From Desulfofarcimen acetoxidans DSM 771 (GTDB taxonomy: Bacteria; Bacillota; Desulfotomaculia; Desulfotomaculales; Desulfofarciminaceae), in contig NC_013216.1 of the NCBI RefSeq assembly GCF_000024205.1, positions 2,976,001 through 3,040,000 on the forward strand: 64,000 bases of DNA. Direction: 5' to 3'. A model generated the notes under the pieces. It saw only the letters and a program-made list of their open reading frames with translations, did not search any database and was not told the DNA's origin. This document shows positions 1-7,120 of this stretch, in pieces (within the stretch, counting starts at the first letter, position 1; the number at the start of each line of letters is the position of its first letter). A program made the position numbers and the translations under genes.

Positions 1-338
1 TCATTGTCCGGACAAGTATAAACCCAGGCCATTTTTTCTTTATCTTTTCTGACAAACACACTAACTCTGCGGCGTGAGTATAGATTATGCGGATTATCCT
101 GTCCATAGTAATCTTCTAGTAAATCAACTGATTTTAAAGCGGCTCGTTCATTGTTAACTTGAACCAGTTCACCTCTTACCACGTCATCCCCTGGGAAAAA
201 AAGCATGGGATATCCATATGGCAAATGGCATAATCGCCCCTTAACATATGCAGGTCTTGTAGAAATAACAAAAGGAGAGATAATAGAGTAGTATTTTTCG
301 CCTTCCATTAGCGTACCGTAGACAAATATATAGGGCAT
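1..338 (-). CDS. Gamma-glutamylcyclotransferase-like (AIG2/GGCT fold) protein, 3' end cut by window edge
   Basis: The minus-strand frame opens with ATG at 338 and stays open to the window edge, giving 112 complete codons. The N-terminus reads MPYIFVYGTLMEGEKYY, which has the YGTL signature of the GGCT/AIG2 fold. Further on, a GELVQV strand and VDLLEDYYG fit the usual GE-x-LD-x-xE region that carries the acidic catalytic residue. Family members cleave gamma-glutamyl amide bonds or release 5-oxoproline; the substrate here is unknown. A GGAGTG ribosome site lies a few bases upstream of the ATG. The protein is probably nearly complete, since the family is about 120-150 residues. Confidence in the fold is good and in the exact reaction low. 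Confidence 0.72.
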   Translation of the reverse strand, partial: MPYIFVYGTLMEGEKYYSIISPFVISTRPAYVKGRLCHLPYGYPMLFFPGDDVVRGELVQVNNERAALKSVDLLEDYYGQDNPHNLYSRRRVSVFVRKDKEKMAWVYTCPDN

Positions 339-424
339 TATACTCACTCCTATCTCAATGATTGCGTTATTAACACTTAACATCCCGTATAGAAAAAGCT
401 GTTCTTGTGGATTGACTGATTTAT

Positions 425-1000
425 TCACATAATTAGTGAGTGTTTGAGCTTTGGTTCTTTTACACATCTGTAAATAAAAGCAGGTGGAATATTCAACAAA
501 ACAAATTCGACATCAACCCTATTGTACATTTTTTCTAGATGTTTCAACATATGCAGCGAGTATTGAAAAGCAATGAACTTGCCTCCGGGTTTTAAAATAT
601 CAAACGCACCTTCAAGTATTTTATTACGTATTTCGCCGGGCATTGCTGTAAAAGGCAACCCGGAAATGACTAAATCAACTTGCTCAATTTCTCCCGTGCT
701 TCTCAGTTCAGGTATTTTTAAGGCGTCGGAAAATAGTTTTATACCCGGAAATTTACTTTTTAATTCTGCATTCATTCTTTCATCTTTTTCAAACAGGTAC
801 AGATTACAGGAAGAACTTTTTAGTTTCAATATGTTCTCCGTAAAAACACCGGTTCCTGCCCCCAATTCCATGATGTTCCGGCACAAACAAACTTCCCATG
901 ATTTAACCATTTTTTCTGTTAAATAAAATGAACTGGGGGTAATACTACCAATAGTACAGGGATTAAGCAAAAACCTTTTCAAAAAGTCTAAGCGATCCAC
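425..1000 (-). CDS. Class I SAM-dependent methyltransferase (phospholipid N-methyltransferase / rRNA-dimethylase-like)
   Basis: A 191-residue protein. The N-terminal LKRFLLNPCTIGSITPSS stretch and motif I IMELGAGTGVFTENIL (about residues 43-58) match the group containing bacterial phospholipid N-methyltransferases and KsgA-like adenine dimethylases. An acidic motif II loop (LYLFEKDERM) and a motif IV region (VDLVISGLPFTAMP) follow. The SGLPF segment, where KsgA has NxPY, favours the phospholipid-methyltransferase-like branch (COG3963 type) over a true rRNA dimethylase. The gene stands alone between the GGCT-like gene and the MFS gene. The enzyme class is clear; the substrate is inferred only. 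Confidence 0.8.
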   Translation of the reverse strand: MDRLDFLKRFLLNPCTIGSITPSSFYLTEKMVKSWEVCLCRNIMELGAGTGVFTENILKLKSSSCNLYLFEKDERMNAELKSKFPGIKLFSDALKIPELRSTGEIEQVDLVISGLPFTAMPGEIRNKILEGAFDILKPGGKFIAFQYSLHMLKHLEKMYNRVDVEFVLLNIPPAFIYRCVKEPKLKHSLIM

Positions 1001-1101
1001 TACTTCATCTCCTATATTAAGCTTAACTGTATATTTACCTTATACCAAAAAAAAATACCTAAATCAAGAGGCAATTGTAATTAATAGCCTGATTATTATT
1101 A

Positions 1102-2271
1102 TTATCCATCTAAAGCCGTTTGTTCTTTTTCCTTACCAGTAAGAAACATTCCAAGTAAGGCCGCTGCCAGCGGCAATAAAAATACTAAGTGCACTGCAGA
1201 AGATACACCGTAAATATCAGCATATTTTCCGATAATTGATACAGCCAAGCCTCCCATACCAACAGCAAAACCTACACTTAATCCCGAAGCTAAAGCTTTA
1301 TTATCAGGTATAACTTCCTGGGAAGCAGCTACAATAACAGAAAACGAGGATAATAGTGACATACCGCCTAAACCCAACAATACAAATGAAAGCATCCCAG
1401 AAGTATATAAAAAACCATAAAAAAATACCGAGGACAAAAGAAGAGAACCGACAATCAGAGGTTTTCTGCCATATTCGTCTGAAATATAACCTCCGATTAG
1501 ACCACCTGCCGCTCCTGCCACTAATGTGGAAAACATGAGGTATCCCGTACTTTCCGGAGAAAATTTGCGTGATAAAAGATATAGAGGCAGCAGCGTCATT
1601 AAGCCTGTATGTACAAGGGAACGCACAGCCACAACCAGCATCAGTTTAGACAATTCATTGGAAGATTTTTTTAAAGCCCCAATAACCTGGTTTAATCCGG
1701 GAGACTCAATATTATGCCGTTCAGGCCTGGGAGCTAACCAGTATAAAAAAACTGCAGTTATGATACCAGGTATGATTATTATCCACGTATAAGCAATACC
1801 AAGGTAATGAAAAAGCGGCAACAAAATAAGAGGGCTGATCGCCAGCCCAATATTTCCTGCGGCAATAAAAAAAGCCAGAATAAAACCTTTATGGTTACCG
1901 CTTACCTGACCCACCATACCCATAGCTTGCGGATGAAAAGCCGCGGTACCCATACCGGAAAGAGCCGCGACCACCAACAGCGCGGGGTAATCAGGCATAA
2001 TACCACTAATCCCAAGCAAAAGAGACATCCACATGGTACCAACATAAACCAGCCACCTGTGTCCTTTTTGATCAACTAGATAACCAAATACCGGCTGCAA
2101 CAAGGATGAGGTGATGGTAAATGCCGATACCAAAGTGGCTCCATTAGTTATAGAAAAGCCGCGAAGAGCAATTAAAAAGGGAATTAGTTGCGGCAGCATG
2201 TTTGTGCACAAATCATTCATCATGTGTGCAAAGGACAAAGTTAAAACAGTACCCCATTTGATTTGTGACAT
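1102..2271 (-). CDS. MFS transporter, fosmidomycin-resistance (Fsr) type
   Basis: A 389-residue integral membrane protein with about 12 hydrophobic segments. It begins MSQIKWGTVLTLSFAHMMND; an early membrane helix with FAHMMND and the later GMGTAAFHPQAMGMVG motif are typical of Fsr-like major facilitator exporters. The loop GYLVDQKGHRW after helix 2 is the MFS A-motif equivalent, and a second copy GYISDEYGRKP follows the central loop. The frame could open at 2337 inside the end of the penicillin-binding protein gene. ATG 2271 has a GGGGGGA ribosome site eight bases upstream and starts 38 bases after that gene's stop, so it is preferred. Likely drug or metabolite efflux; substrate unknown. Confidence 0.85.
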   Translation of the reverse strand: MSQIKWGTVLTLSFAHMMNDLCTNMLPQLIPFLIALRGFSITNGATLVSAFTITSSLLQPVFGYLVDQKGHRWLVYVGTMWMSLLLGISGIMPDYPALLVVAALSGMGTAAFHPQAMGMVGQVSGNHKGFILAFFIAAGNIGLAISPLILLPLFHYLGIAYTWIIIIPGIITAVFLYWLAPRPERHNIESPGLNQVIGALKKSSNELSKLMLVVAVRSLVHTGLMTLLPLYLLSRKFSPESTGYLMFSTLVAGAAGGLIGGYISDEYGRKPLIVGSLLLSSVFFYGFLYTSGMLSFVLLGLGGMSLLSSFSVIVAASQEVIPDNKALASGLSVGFAVGMGGLAVSIIGKYADIYGVSSAVHLVFLLPLAAALLGMFLTGKEKEQTALDG

Positions 2272-2308
2272 AGGGAATCCCCCCAAAACCATATAATTTT
2301 TGTGCCAA

Positions 2309-4501
2309 TTAATCTCCCTCTTGGCCTGTATTTGCACCTGTGTCTTTATTCAATATAGGTTCAATTGGTGTAGTTTGCTCCTTAGTTTCCTCTCCTTTAT
2401 CTCCATTTTGCTCCGCAGGAGTGTCCGGTTCAATTTTAACAACAGGCGGTTGATGTTTATTATTGTCTTTATTATCGTCTTTATTATTCTTCTTATCATT
2501 TTTACCTGTCTCGCCAGCAGGGGGAATAAGCAAGGTGTCGTCAAAAGTGGTTTCATTATCAGTATTTTTATCTTCGCTTTCATCAGAAACACTATCATCA
2601 GTTGTTTTTGGAACATATACAGTATCTTGTGCCCTGGTTCCGGGAAATCTGGCAACAGCCACACCGTCTAAGGCCTTGCTCACAACTTGTTTCCACATGC
2701 GGGCCGGATAGGTTCCCCCGTAGGCATGAGGCATAGCTTTTGGTGTGTCATACCCAATCCAAACTGCTCCAAGCAGTTCCGGCGTATACCCGACAAACCA
2801 GATGTCCTTGTTATCATCAGTAGTACCAGTTTTTCCGGCTACCGGCCGTTCCATAGCCGCCGCAGTAGCAGTACCCTTTTCTACCACTGACTGAAGCATG
2901 TCGGTCATAGTTTCCGCAGTAGTCTGTTTCATTACCCTTCGGGAAGCTGGCTTATCCTCCTCCAACACTGACCCATCAGGTCTTTTAACCTTTAAAATGG
3001 CAGTGGGTTCAACCAATACACCCTGATTGGCAAAAGCCCCGTAAGCACCGGCCAGTTCAAGAGGCGTAACTCCCTTATGCAAACCGCCAAGAGCTATACC
3101 CAGTCCTGCGTCATGCTCATCCAGTGATTCTATTCCCAAGGAAACTGCGAATTTTTTTGCCTGAGAAATTGAAACTTCGTGCAACAATTCTACTGCTACC
3201 ATATTAATTGATTTTGCCAGTGCAGTACGAAGAGATACTGCCCCTCTGAAAATGCCATCATCATTTGAAGGTGACCAATTGCCATAGGTAGTAGGCTTAT
3301 CATAAACTATGGTACTAGGCTTCATATTTTTATATTCTACAGCAGGACCATAGGCTATTATCGGTTTAAAAGTTGAACCGGGCTGTCGCCACATCTGTGT
3401 GGCACGGTTAAGTTGTCGGGCCTGAGTGTGCTGACGACCTCCTACAATAGCTTTAATATATCCGGTATGTGGATCTAAAAATACAGCCGCTCCCTGAGGT
3501 TGAGCAGTACCGTTGCTAGCGATTACAGTACTGGGGTAATTATTTTTATTGGACATAGCCGCTTCAGCTATCTTTTGCAGCTCCCGGTCAATAGTTACAT
3601 AAACTGTCAGACCGCCTTTATAAACACTGGCTTCCCCATATTTATCAATTAGTTGATCCGTAACGTAATCAACAAAGAAGGGATAATCATAGGTTTGTTT
3701 TGGCGGAGTGTAGTGCAATTTAACCTCTTCAGATTTAGCCATTTGGTAATTGGCTTCATCAATTATGTTGTATTTTAGCATCTTGTCTAAAACCATATTT
3801 CTACGTTCCAAAGCAGCAGACGGGTTCTGCACAGGTGAATAAGAACTGGGTGCCTGGGGTAAACCCGCCAGCAAAGCAGTTTCAGCCAGGGTAAGCTGGT
3901 TAATGTCTTTACTAAAATAGATTTTAGCCGCTGACTGTATACCATATGCACCTGCCCCCAGGTAAACACGGTTTAAATACATTTCAAAAATTTCATCTTT
4001 AGTGTATTTACGCTCCAGTTGTACTGACAGAATTATTTCTTGTATTTTTCTTTCAAAAGTACGGTCCGGAGTCAAGTAAGAAATTTTTATTAACTGCTGA
4101 GTAATTGTACTGCCGCCCTCTCTCAGTTCACCGCCGGAAATGTTTACCCAGGCAGCGCGGATAATAGCCCTGAGATCTACTCCGTGATGTTGATAAAAGC
4201 GAATATCTTCAATTGCCAGAAAAGCATCTTTGACTAGTTGAGGAACCTGCTTTATTTTAACCGGAAGTCTTTCATCACTTCCCAACCTGGCAATTACATT
4301 TTCATTCGTATCCATTAACACAGTAGAAGTATCCCCGGTTAATACATTTGTATTTAATACCGGCATATCATAAAGTCCAACGTAAGCAAAAGAAGCTACT
4401 AAGCCTGCTGCACACAATATTGTTAATACTAAAAAAAATTTAAATAAAAAACGCCACGGGTGAAATCTTCTTTTACTTCTTCTCTTCGACAAACCAGTCA
4501 C
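2309..4501 (-). CDS. Class A penicillin-binding protein (glycosyltransferase GT51 + transpeptidase, PBP1A family)
   Basis: A 730-residue bifunctional peptidoglycan synthase. A basic cytoplasmic tail is followed by one membrane anchor (about residues 17-42). The GT51 domain shows EDIRFYQHHGVD, EGGSTITQQLIK and RKYTKDEIFEMYLNRVYLG. The transpeptidase domain has the active-site motif GSTFKP (Ser376, Lys379), the SIN triad and AGKTGTTDD. The C-terminus (about residues 640-730) is a low-complexity tail rich in Asp, Asn, Lys and Glu, probably extended outside the membrane, as in many Bacillota PBP1 proteins. The MFS gene follows on the same strand with a 37-base gap. All catalytic motifs are intact. 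Confidence 0.95.
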   Translation of the reverse strand: MTGLSKRRSKRRFHPWRFLFKFFLVLTILCAAGLVASFAYVGLYDMPVLNTNVLTGDTSTVLMDTNENVIARLGSDERLPVKIKQVPQLVKDAFLAIEDIRFYQHHGVDLRAIIRAAWVNISGGELREGGSTITQQLIKISYLTPDRTFERKIQEIILSVQLERKYTKDEIFEMYLNRVYLGAGAYGIQSAAKIYFSKDINQLTLAETALLAGLPQAPSSYSPVQNPSAALERRNMVLDKMLKYNIIDEANYQMAKSEEVKLHYTPPKQTYDYPFFVDYVTDQLIDKYGEASVYKGGLTVYVTIDRELQKIAEAAMSNKNNYPSTVIASNGTAQPQGAAVFLDPHTGYIKAIVGGRQHTQARQLNRATQMWRQPGSTFKPIIAYGPAVEYKNMKPSTIVYDKPTTYGNWSPSNDDGIFRGAVSLRTALAKSINMVAVELLHEVSISQAKKFAVSLGIESLDEHDAGLGIALGGLHKGVTPLELAGAYGAFANQGVLVEPTAILKVKRPDGSVLEEDKPASRRVMKQTTAETMTDMLQSVVEKGTATAAAMERPVAGKTGTTDDNKDIWFVGYTPELLGAVWIGYDTPKAMPHAYGGTYPARMWKQVVSKALDGVAVARFPGTRAQDTVYVPKTTDDSVSDESEDKNTDNETTFDDTLLIPPAGETGKNDKKNNKDDNKDNNKHQPPVVKIEPDTPAEQNGDKGEETKEQTTPIEPILNKDTGANTGQEGD

Positions 4502-4544
4502 CCCCTGTTAACAACGAGCTCTGTTTTTAATAAATATATAATTT

Positions 4545-4574
4545 AATAAATAATAAGTTAATAAATAATAAGTT
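4545..4574. repeat. Perfect 2 x 15-bp tandem repeat upstream of the PBP gene
   Basis: The 15-mer AATAAATAATAAGTT occurs twice head to tail, at 4545-4559 and 4560-4574. It fills the short AT-rich gap between the PBP start (4501) and the stop of the preceding small gene, whose stop codon lies at the repeat edge. It may lie in the PBP promoter region, but no clear -35/-10 pair was recognised. Confidence 0.8.
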
Positions 4575-4947
4575 AATTTTTATTGCAATTAATTTTTTCT
4601 GCAAGCATACTGTCTACATAATCATAATATGCTGTTTCTTTCTCCGCCTTATCTTTCATTACCTGCAGGGAACCTTTATCTTTAATTAATTCTACAGGAA
4701 ATAAGTATTCTCTATAAGGAATACTGTCAACAGTAACTTCATATTTAGCCATTTCTTCTTCTGATAAATCGATATCTATTGCCAGTACTTTCATATCCGA
4801 CAAATCTTCATTCACATTAAATAGCATATCTGTCAGCCAAATACCGGCCAGCTCAGTAACATTAATATCTTGGGCTATGTTATCTGCAAAACCATCGGAC
4901 ATTATACTTTGGACCATATCAGAAGTTGCTCTATAATAGAATCTCAT
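4573..4947 (-). CDS. Hypothetical protein, possible small ADP-ribosyltransferase-fold (KptA/ART-like) protein
   Basis: A 124-residue protein that I do not recognise as a named family. It starts FYYRATSDMVQSIMSDGFAD, has GIWLTD near residue 36, a strand VLAIDIDLSEEEMAKYEV, and YREYLFPVELIKD near residue 80. The order (short N-terminal strand, helix, GF, a GIWL-type strand, then YRE followed by a Pro/Leu-Ile strand) resembles small orphan proteins with an ADP-ribosyltransferase-like fold. This is pattern memory, not a proven match. A GGGAGG ribosome site precedes ATG 4947 by six bases. The ART idea is weak. Confidence 0.6.
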   Translation of the reverse strand: MRFYYRATSDMVQSIMSDGFADNIAQDINVTELAGIWLTDMLFNVNEDLSDMKVLAIDIDLSEEEMAKYEVTVDSIPYREYLFPVELIKDKGSLQVMKDKAEKETAYYDYVDSMLAEKINCNKN

Positions 4948-5012
4948 CAGTAACCTCCCTGATTATTATTTTATTACCGGATTCCTTACATTATATCAAT
5001 TTCCCAGAGTAC

Positions 5013-5046
5013 AAAAAAGGTTTCAGCATCATATATACTGAAACCT
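5013..5046 (-). terminator. Intrinsic terminator of the spore-protein gene
   Basis: Perfect 8-bp stem GGTTTCAG / CTGAAACC (5019-5026 with 5038-5045) and an 11-base loop. On the minus strand it is followed directly by a run of six T residues (the A-run at 5013-5018). It lies about 60 bases past the SASP stop codon. Confidence 0.8.
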
Positions 5047-5108
5047 TGATACTCAGCTGAAAAAATGCGAAAAATAATCTATAGATAAGTGGGTTAATAA
5101 AATTATAG

Positions 5109-5342
5109 TCAAATCATACCCTTCTCGGCTTTTTGAATAGCCAACCTGACAAAATTACCGCAATCCCGGGAAGAAAGATTGCCAAAATCCAGTGTGCCTG
5201 TGGTATTTTTAAAACCGGTTAATTCATCGCTAAATTCATTGTTAAAATCTATATTAACATTATTTAATTTATTTGCTACTCCCAGTTCCCTGGCAAACTC
5301 ATATTTAGTTGCGTCTGAAAGCAAACCTTTACTTCTCGACAC
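5109..5342 (-). CDS. Small acid-soluble spore protein, SspF-like, with a central insertion
   Basis: A 77-residue protein. The N-terminus MSRSKGLLSDATKYEFAREL resembles the SspF/alpha-beta SASP start (RRG-MS-x-KYE-A-ELG). The C-terminus GNLSSRDCGNFVRLAIQKAE matches the second conserved SASP block (G-x-L/I-T/S-x-R-D-x-GN-V-x-AI-x-A-E). These proteins coat spore DNA in the developing forespore. Between the blocks there are about 20 more residues (acidic and Asn-rich, NNVNIDFNNEFSDELTGFKN) than the roughly 60-residue family norm. The start is GTG at 5342, with AAGGAGGTGA seven bases upstream. Monocistronic, with its own terminator. A weak forespore-type promoter could lie around 5390-5430, but I could not match the consensus convincingly. 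Confidence 0.82.
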   Translation of the reverse strand: MSRSKGLLSDATKYEFARELGVANKLNNVNIDFNNEFSDELTGFKNTTGTLDFGNLSSRDCGNFVRLAIQKAEKGMI

Positions 5343-5456
5343 AGTAAATTCACCTCCTTGATAGTATTATTAACTTCGCAGAGGTTTATATGCCAGTAAT
5401 ATTATGCTTTATAACTTAGTTTGCAGCAACTATAATATATTTATTAATAAAATCGG

Positions 5457-6140
5457 TTATCTACCAGTTACGCTACGATTATTTATTTCATTCTGTTTTT
5501 TTAAGCTCAGAGCAATACCGTCTCCCATTGGAATTATAGTCGTTTCTAGCTGAGGGTGCTGTATTATCCTTTCCAAATAATCTTTTAACCTGCTTACTGC
5601 TGTTTTGTTTCTTCGCTTATCTATTTCTCCGGAAATAACCATTCCACGCATAAAGACATCTTCTGCCGCCAAAATTCCTCCAGGCTGCAATATATCTACG
5701 CATTTTTCTAAAAATTCAAGGTATTTACCCTTAGCCGCATCAAGGAAAATTAAGTCATAGGGCCCTGACAGATCGAATAGGATTTCTCTGGCATCGCCAA
5801 AAATTAATTCAATATTTTCCACTAAGCCTGCCCGTCTAAAGTTCTCACAGGCGGTGTCATAACGGGGCTTGTTAATTTCTATAGTAGTTATCTTACCTCC
5901 TACAGGTATCACGGCTTTAGCCAACCAGAGAGTGGAATAGCCAATACCCGTACCTATCTCCAAAACTCTGCTACACTTATGAGAAAGCGCCAGCCAGTAT
6001 AAAAGTTGCGCTACTTCGGGCTCCACTATAGGTACCACTTTTTCTGCTGCTGTCTTTTCCATAAAAGACAGCAATTCATCTCTTGGTGGGATTAAATTTC
6101 TTATATACTGCTGTACATCTTCCGGCAAAATTTTTGGCAT
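5457..6140 (-). CDS. SAM-dependent O-methyltransferase, YrrM/TrmR (COG4122) family
   Basis: A 227-residue methyltransferase. Motif I is RVLEIGTGIGYSTLWLA (about residues 60-76), motif II ITTIEINKPRYD, and the GDAREIL / YDLIFLDAAKGKY region carries the metal-binding Asp typical of catechol/caffeoyl-CoA O-methyltransferase folds. PGGILAAEDVF follows. Bacillota homologues include the tRNA 5-hydroxyuridine methyltransferase TrmR (YrrM), although other members use small catechol-like substrates. The N-terminal segment EDVQQYIRNLIPPRDELL is also typical. It is divergent from the 6300-6647 gene. Fold certainty is high; tRNA substrate is inferred from the family. Confidence 0.85.
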   Translation of the reverse strand: MPKILPEDVQQYIRNLIPPRDELLSFMEKTAAEKVVPIVEPEVAQLLYWLALSHKCSRVLEIGTGIGYSTLWLAKAVIPVGGKITTIEINKPRYDTACENFRRAGLVENIELIFGDAREILFDLSGPYDLIFLDAAKGKYLEFLEKCVDILQPGGILAAEDVFMRGMVISGEIDKRRNKTAVSRLKDYLERIIQHPQLETTIIPMGDGIALSLKKQNEINNRSVTGR

Positions 6141-6235
6141 AGAATACCCCCGGTATTTAAAAGCACTATTATTTTTACTCCTGCTTTATACTAATTATAA
6201 CATAGAAAATAAAATAATTTTTATACAATAAAATG

Positions 6236-6264
6236 TTGGCAAAGAACTTAATCAATTTTATAAT
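6236..6264 (+). promoter_or_regulatory. Candidate sigma-A promoter for the 6300-6647 gene
   Basis: TTGGCA at 6236-6241, a 17-base spacer, then a perfect TATAAT at 6259-6264, about 35 bases before the TTG start codon. It matches the housekeeping consensus in 11 of 12 positions. Confidence 0.75.
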
Positions 6265-6299
6265 TACAGAAAACTTTTTAATCTAAGGGGATGAGAAAC

Positions 6300-6647
6300 T
6301 TGGAAAATAAGTTGGCTGAAATGATCACCAATGAACACAAAGGCATGCTAGAGTTTTCTTGCACTGAAGCGGCAGTGCTGGATGAGGCTGTTAAAGAAGC
6401 TCCTGTTTTTTACAAGCTTTTAGGTGAGGCGAGATTTCGTTTAGTCAGGAACAATAAGTTTGAACTTGTCTTTGTGCATTTGACAGAAGACTGGATGAGA
6501 CATGCTAAAATTAATTTAAAAGAAATTAATTTCACTGACGGCATTGATATTAAAGTCTCCTGGAACGAGGCAGAGAATTTCCTTTCGGTCAAAGGTAAGC
6601 ATGATGCGGAATATACAACTGTAAAAGCTGTACAGATGGACAATTAA
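6300..6647 (+). CDS. Hypothetical protein (115 aa)
   Basis: No family recognised. The protein is hydrophilic, with no signal peptide or membrane segment. It has an N-terminal helical half (LAEMITNEHKGMLEFSCTEA) and a beta-rich second half (RFRLVRNNKFELVFVHLTED). Two starts are possible. ATG 6291 sits immediately next to the purine run AAGGGG. TTG 6300 has GGGGATGAG about four to nine bases upstream and is preferred. It has its own promoter and a strong terminator, so it appears to be a monocistronic gene under vegetative control. Confidence 0.7.
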   Translation: MENKLAEMITNEHKGMLEFSCTEAAVLDEAVKEAPVFYKLLGEARFRLVRNNKFELVFVHLTEDWMRHAKINLKEINFTDGIDIKVSWNEAENFLSVKGKHDAEYTTVKAVQMDN

Positions 6648-6658
6648 GAAACTCTAAC

Positions 6659-6691
6659 AATAGCCACCTTATCATGGTGGCTATTTTATTT
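6659..6691 (+). terminator. Intrinsic terminator
   Basis: Perfect 10-bp stem AATAGCCACC / GGTGGCTATT (6659-6668 with 6676-6685), a 7-base loop, and a TTATTT tail. It starts 11 bases after the stop codon of the preceding gene. Confidence 0.9.
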
Positions 6692-6773
6692 CCTTTTCTT
6701 AATATAAATAATTTTCATATTATTCATAAAGGTAATTCATAGATCTATAGAGAATTAATTTATAATTCGACAA

Positions 6774-6990
6774 GAAAGTCATCTTATGCGACTTTCGAAC
6801 AGCCACAGGCACTCGTGCTTGATGGAAATTATGCAGACTAATCTTAACTTATCCACAAATCTTTTATAAGGATAATATTTCAAAAGTCTTAATTTTATAA
6901 TACAAGCACAATATATAGATAGCTATGAGATAATTAATACCGTATATTGAATTATAAAAATCTATTTTGAAACATTATCCTAGAGTACGA
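6774..6990 (+). repeat. Dispersed structured intergenic repeat, copy A (interrupted)
   Basis: First of four well-preserved copies. In order: hairpin GAAAGTC...GACTTTC (6774-6796), AGCCACAGGCAC-TC-GTGC small hairpin (about 6801-6818), left arm GGAAATTATGC (6824-6834), and a perfect DnaA-box-like TTATCCACA (6849-6857). The conserved end GAGTACGA is at 6983-6990. The right arm expected just after the box is replaced by a 111-bp inverted-repeat segment (6870-6980). Compare copies at 15991-16146, 26091-26246 and 37119-37234. Confidence 0.75.
6870..6980. mobile_element. MITE-like palindromic insertion inside repeat copy A
   Basis: Left end GGATAATATTTCAAAA (6870-6885) and right end TTTTGAAACATTATCC (6965-6980) are 16-bp terminal inverted repeats with one mismatch. 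The interior is AT-rich and itself partly self-complementary (TTTTATAATAC near 6893, GTATATTGAATTATAAAAA near 6942). There is no coding capacity. It sits where the other copies have GCATAATTTCC, so it may have inserted into or grown from that arm. Confidence 0.5.
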
Positions 6991-7120
6991 AAAAATTATT
7001 ATAGATAGGAGGTTAACAGAAACACGAATTGCACCATTGCATAAATGCATAAAATCAGTACTATTAAAAGATCTCATTTTAACTTCAATGTGAGCTTTAA
7101 AATAATTGGAGCAGATGCAA
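6991..7120. other. Leader region of the dehydratase/ABC-importer operon
   Basis: This 130-base stretch contains an isolated AGGAGG (7007-7012) with no suitable start codon at normal spacing. It also contains a small self-complementary patch (TTGCATAAATGCATAA, near 7038-7053). No recognisable riboswitch or promoter consensus was found. Confidence 0.4.

Noticed and set aside
2300..2890. Plus-strand frames antisense to the PBP C-terminal tail
   Set aside because: They reflect low-complexity Asp/Asn/Lys codons of the PBP tail and lack start signals.
7007..7053. AGGAGG followed by TTGCACCATTGC considered as a leader peptide
   Set aside because: The possible TTG start is about 16 bases from the ribosome site and the frame is only seven codons; not convincing.
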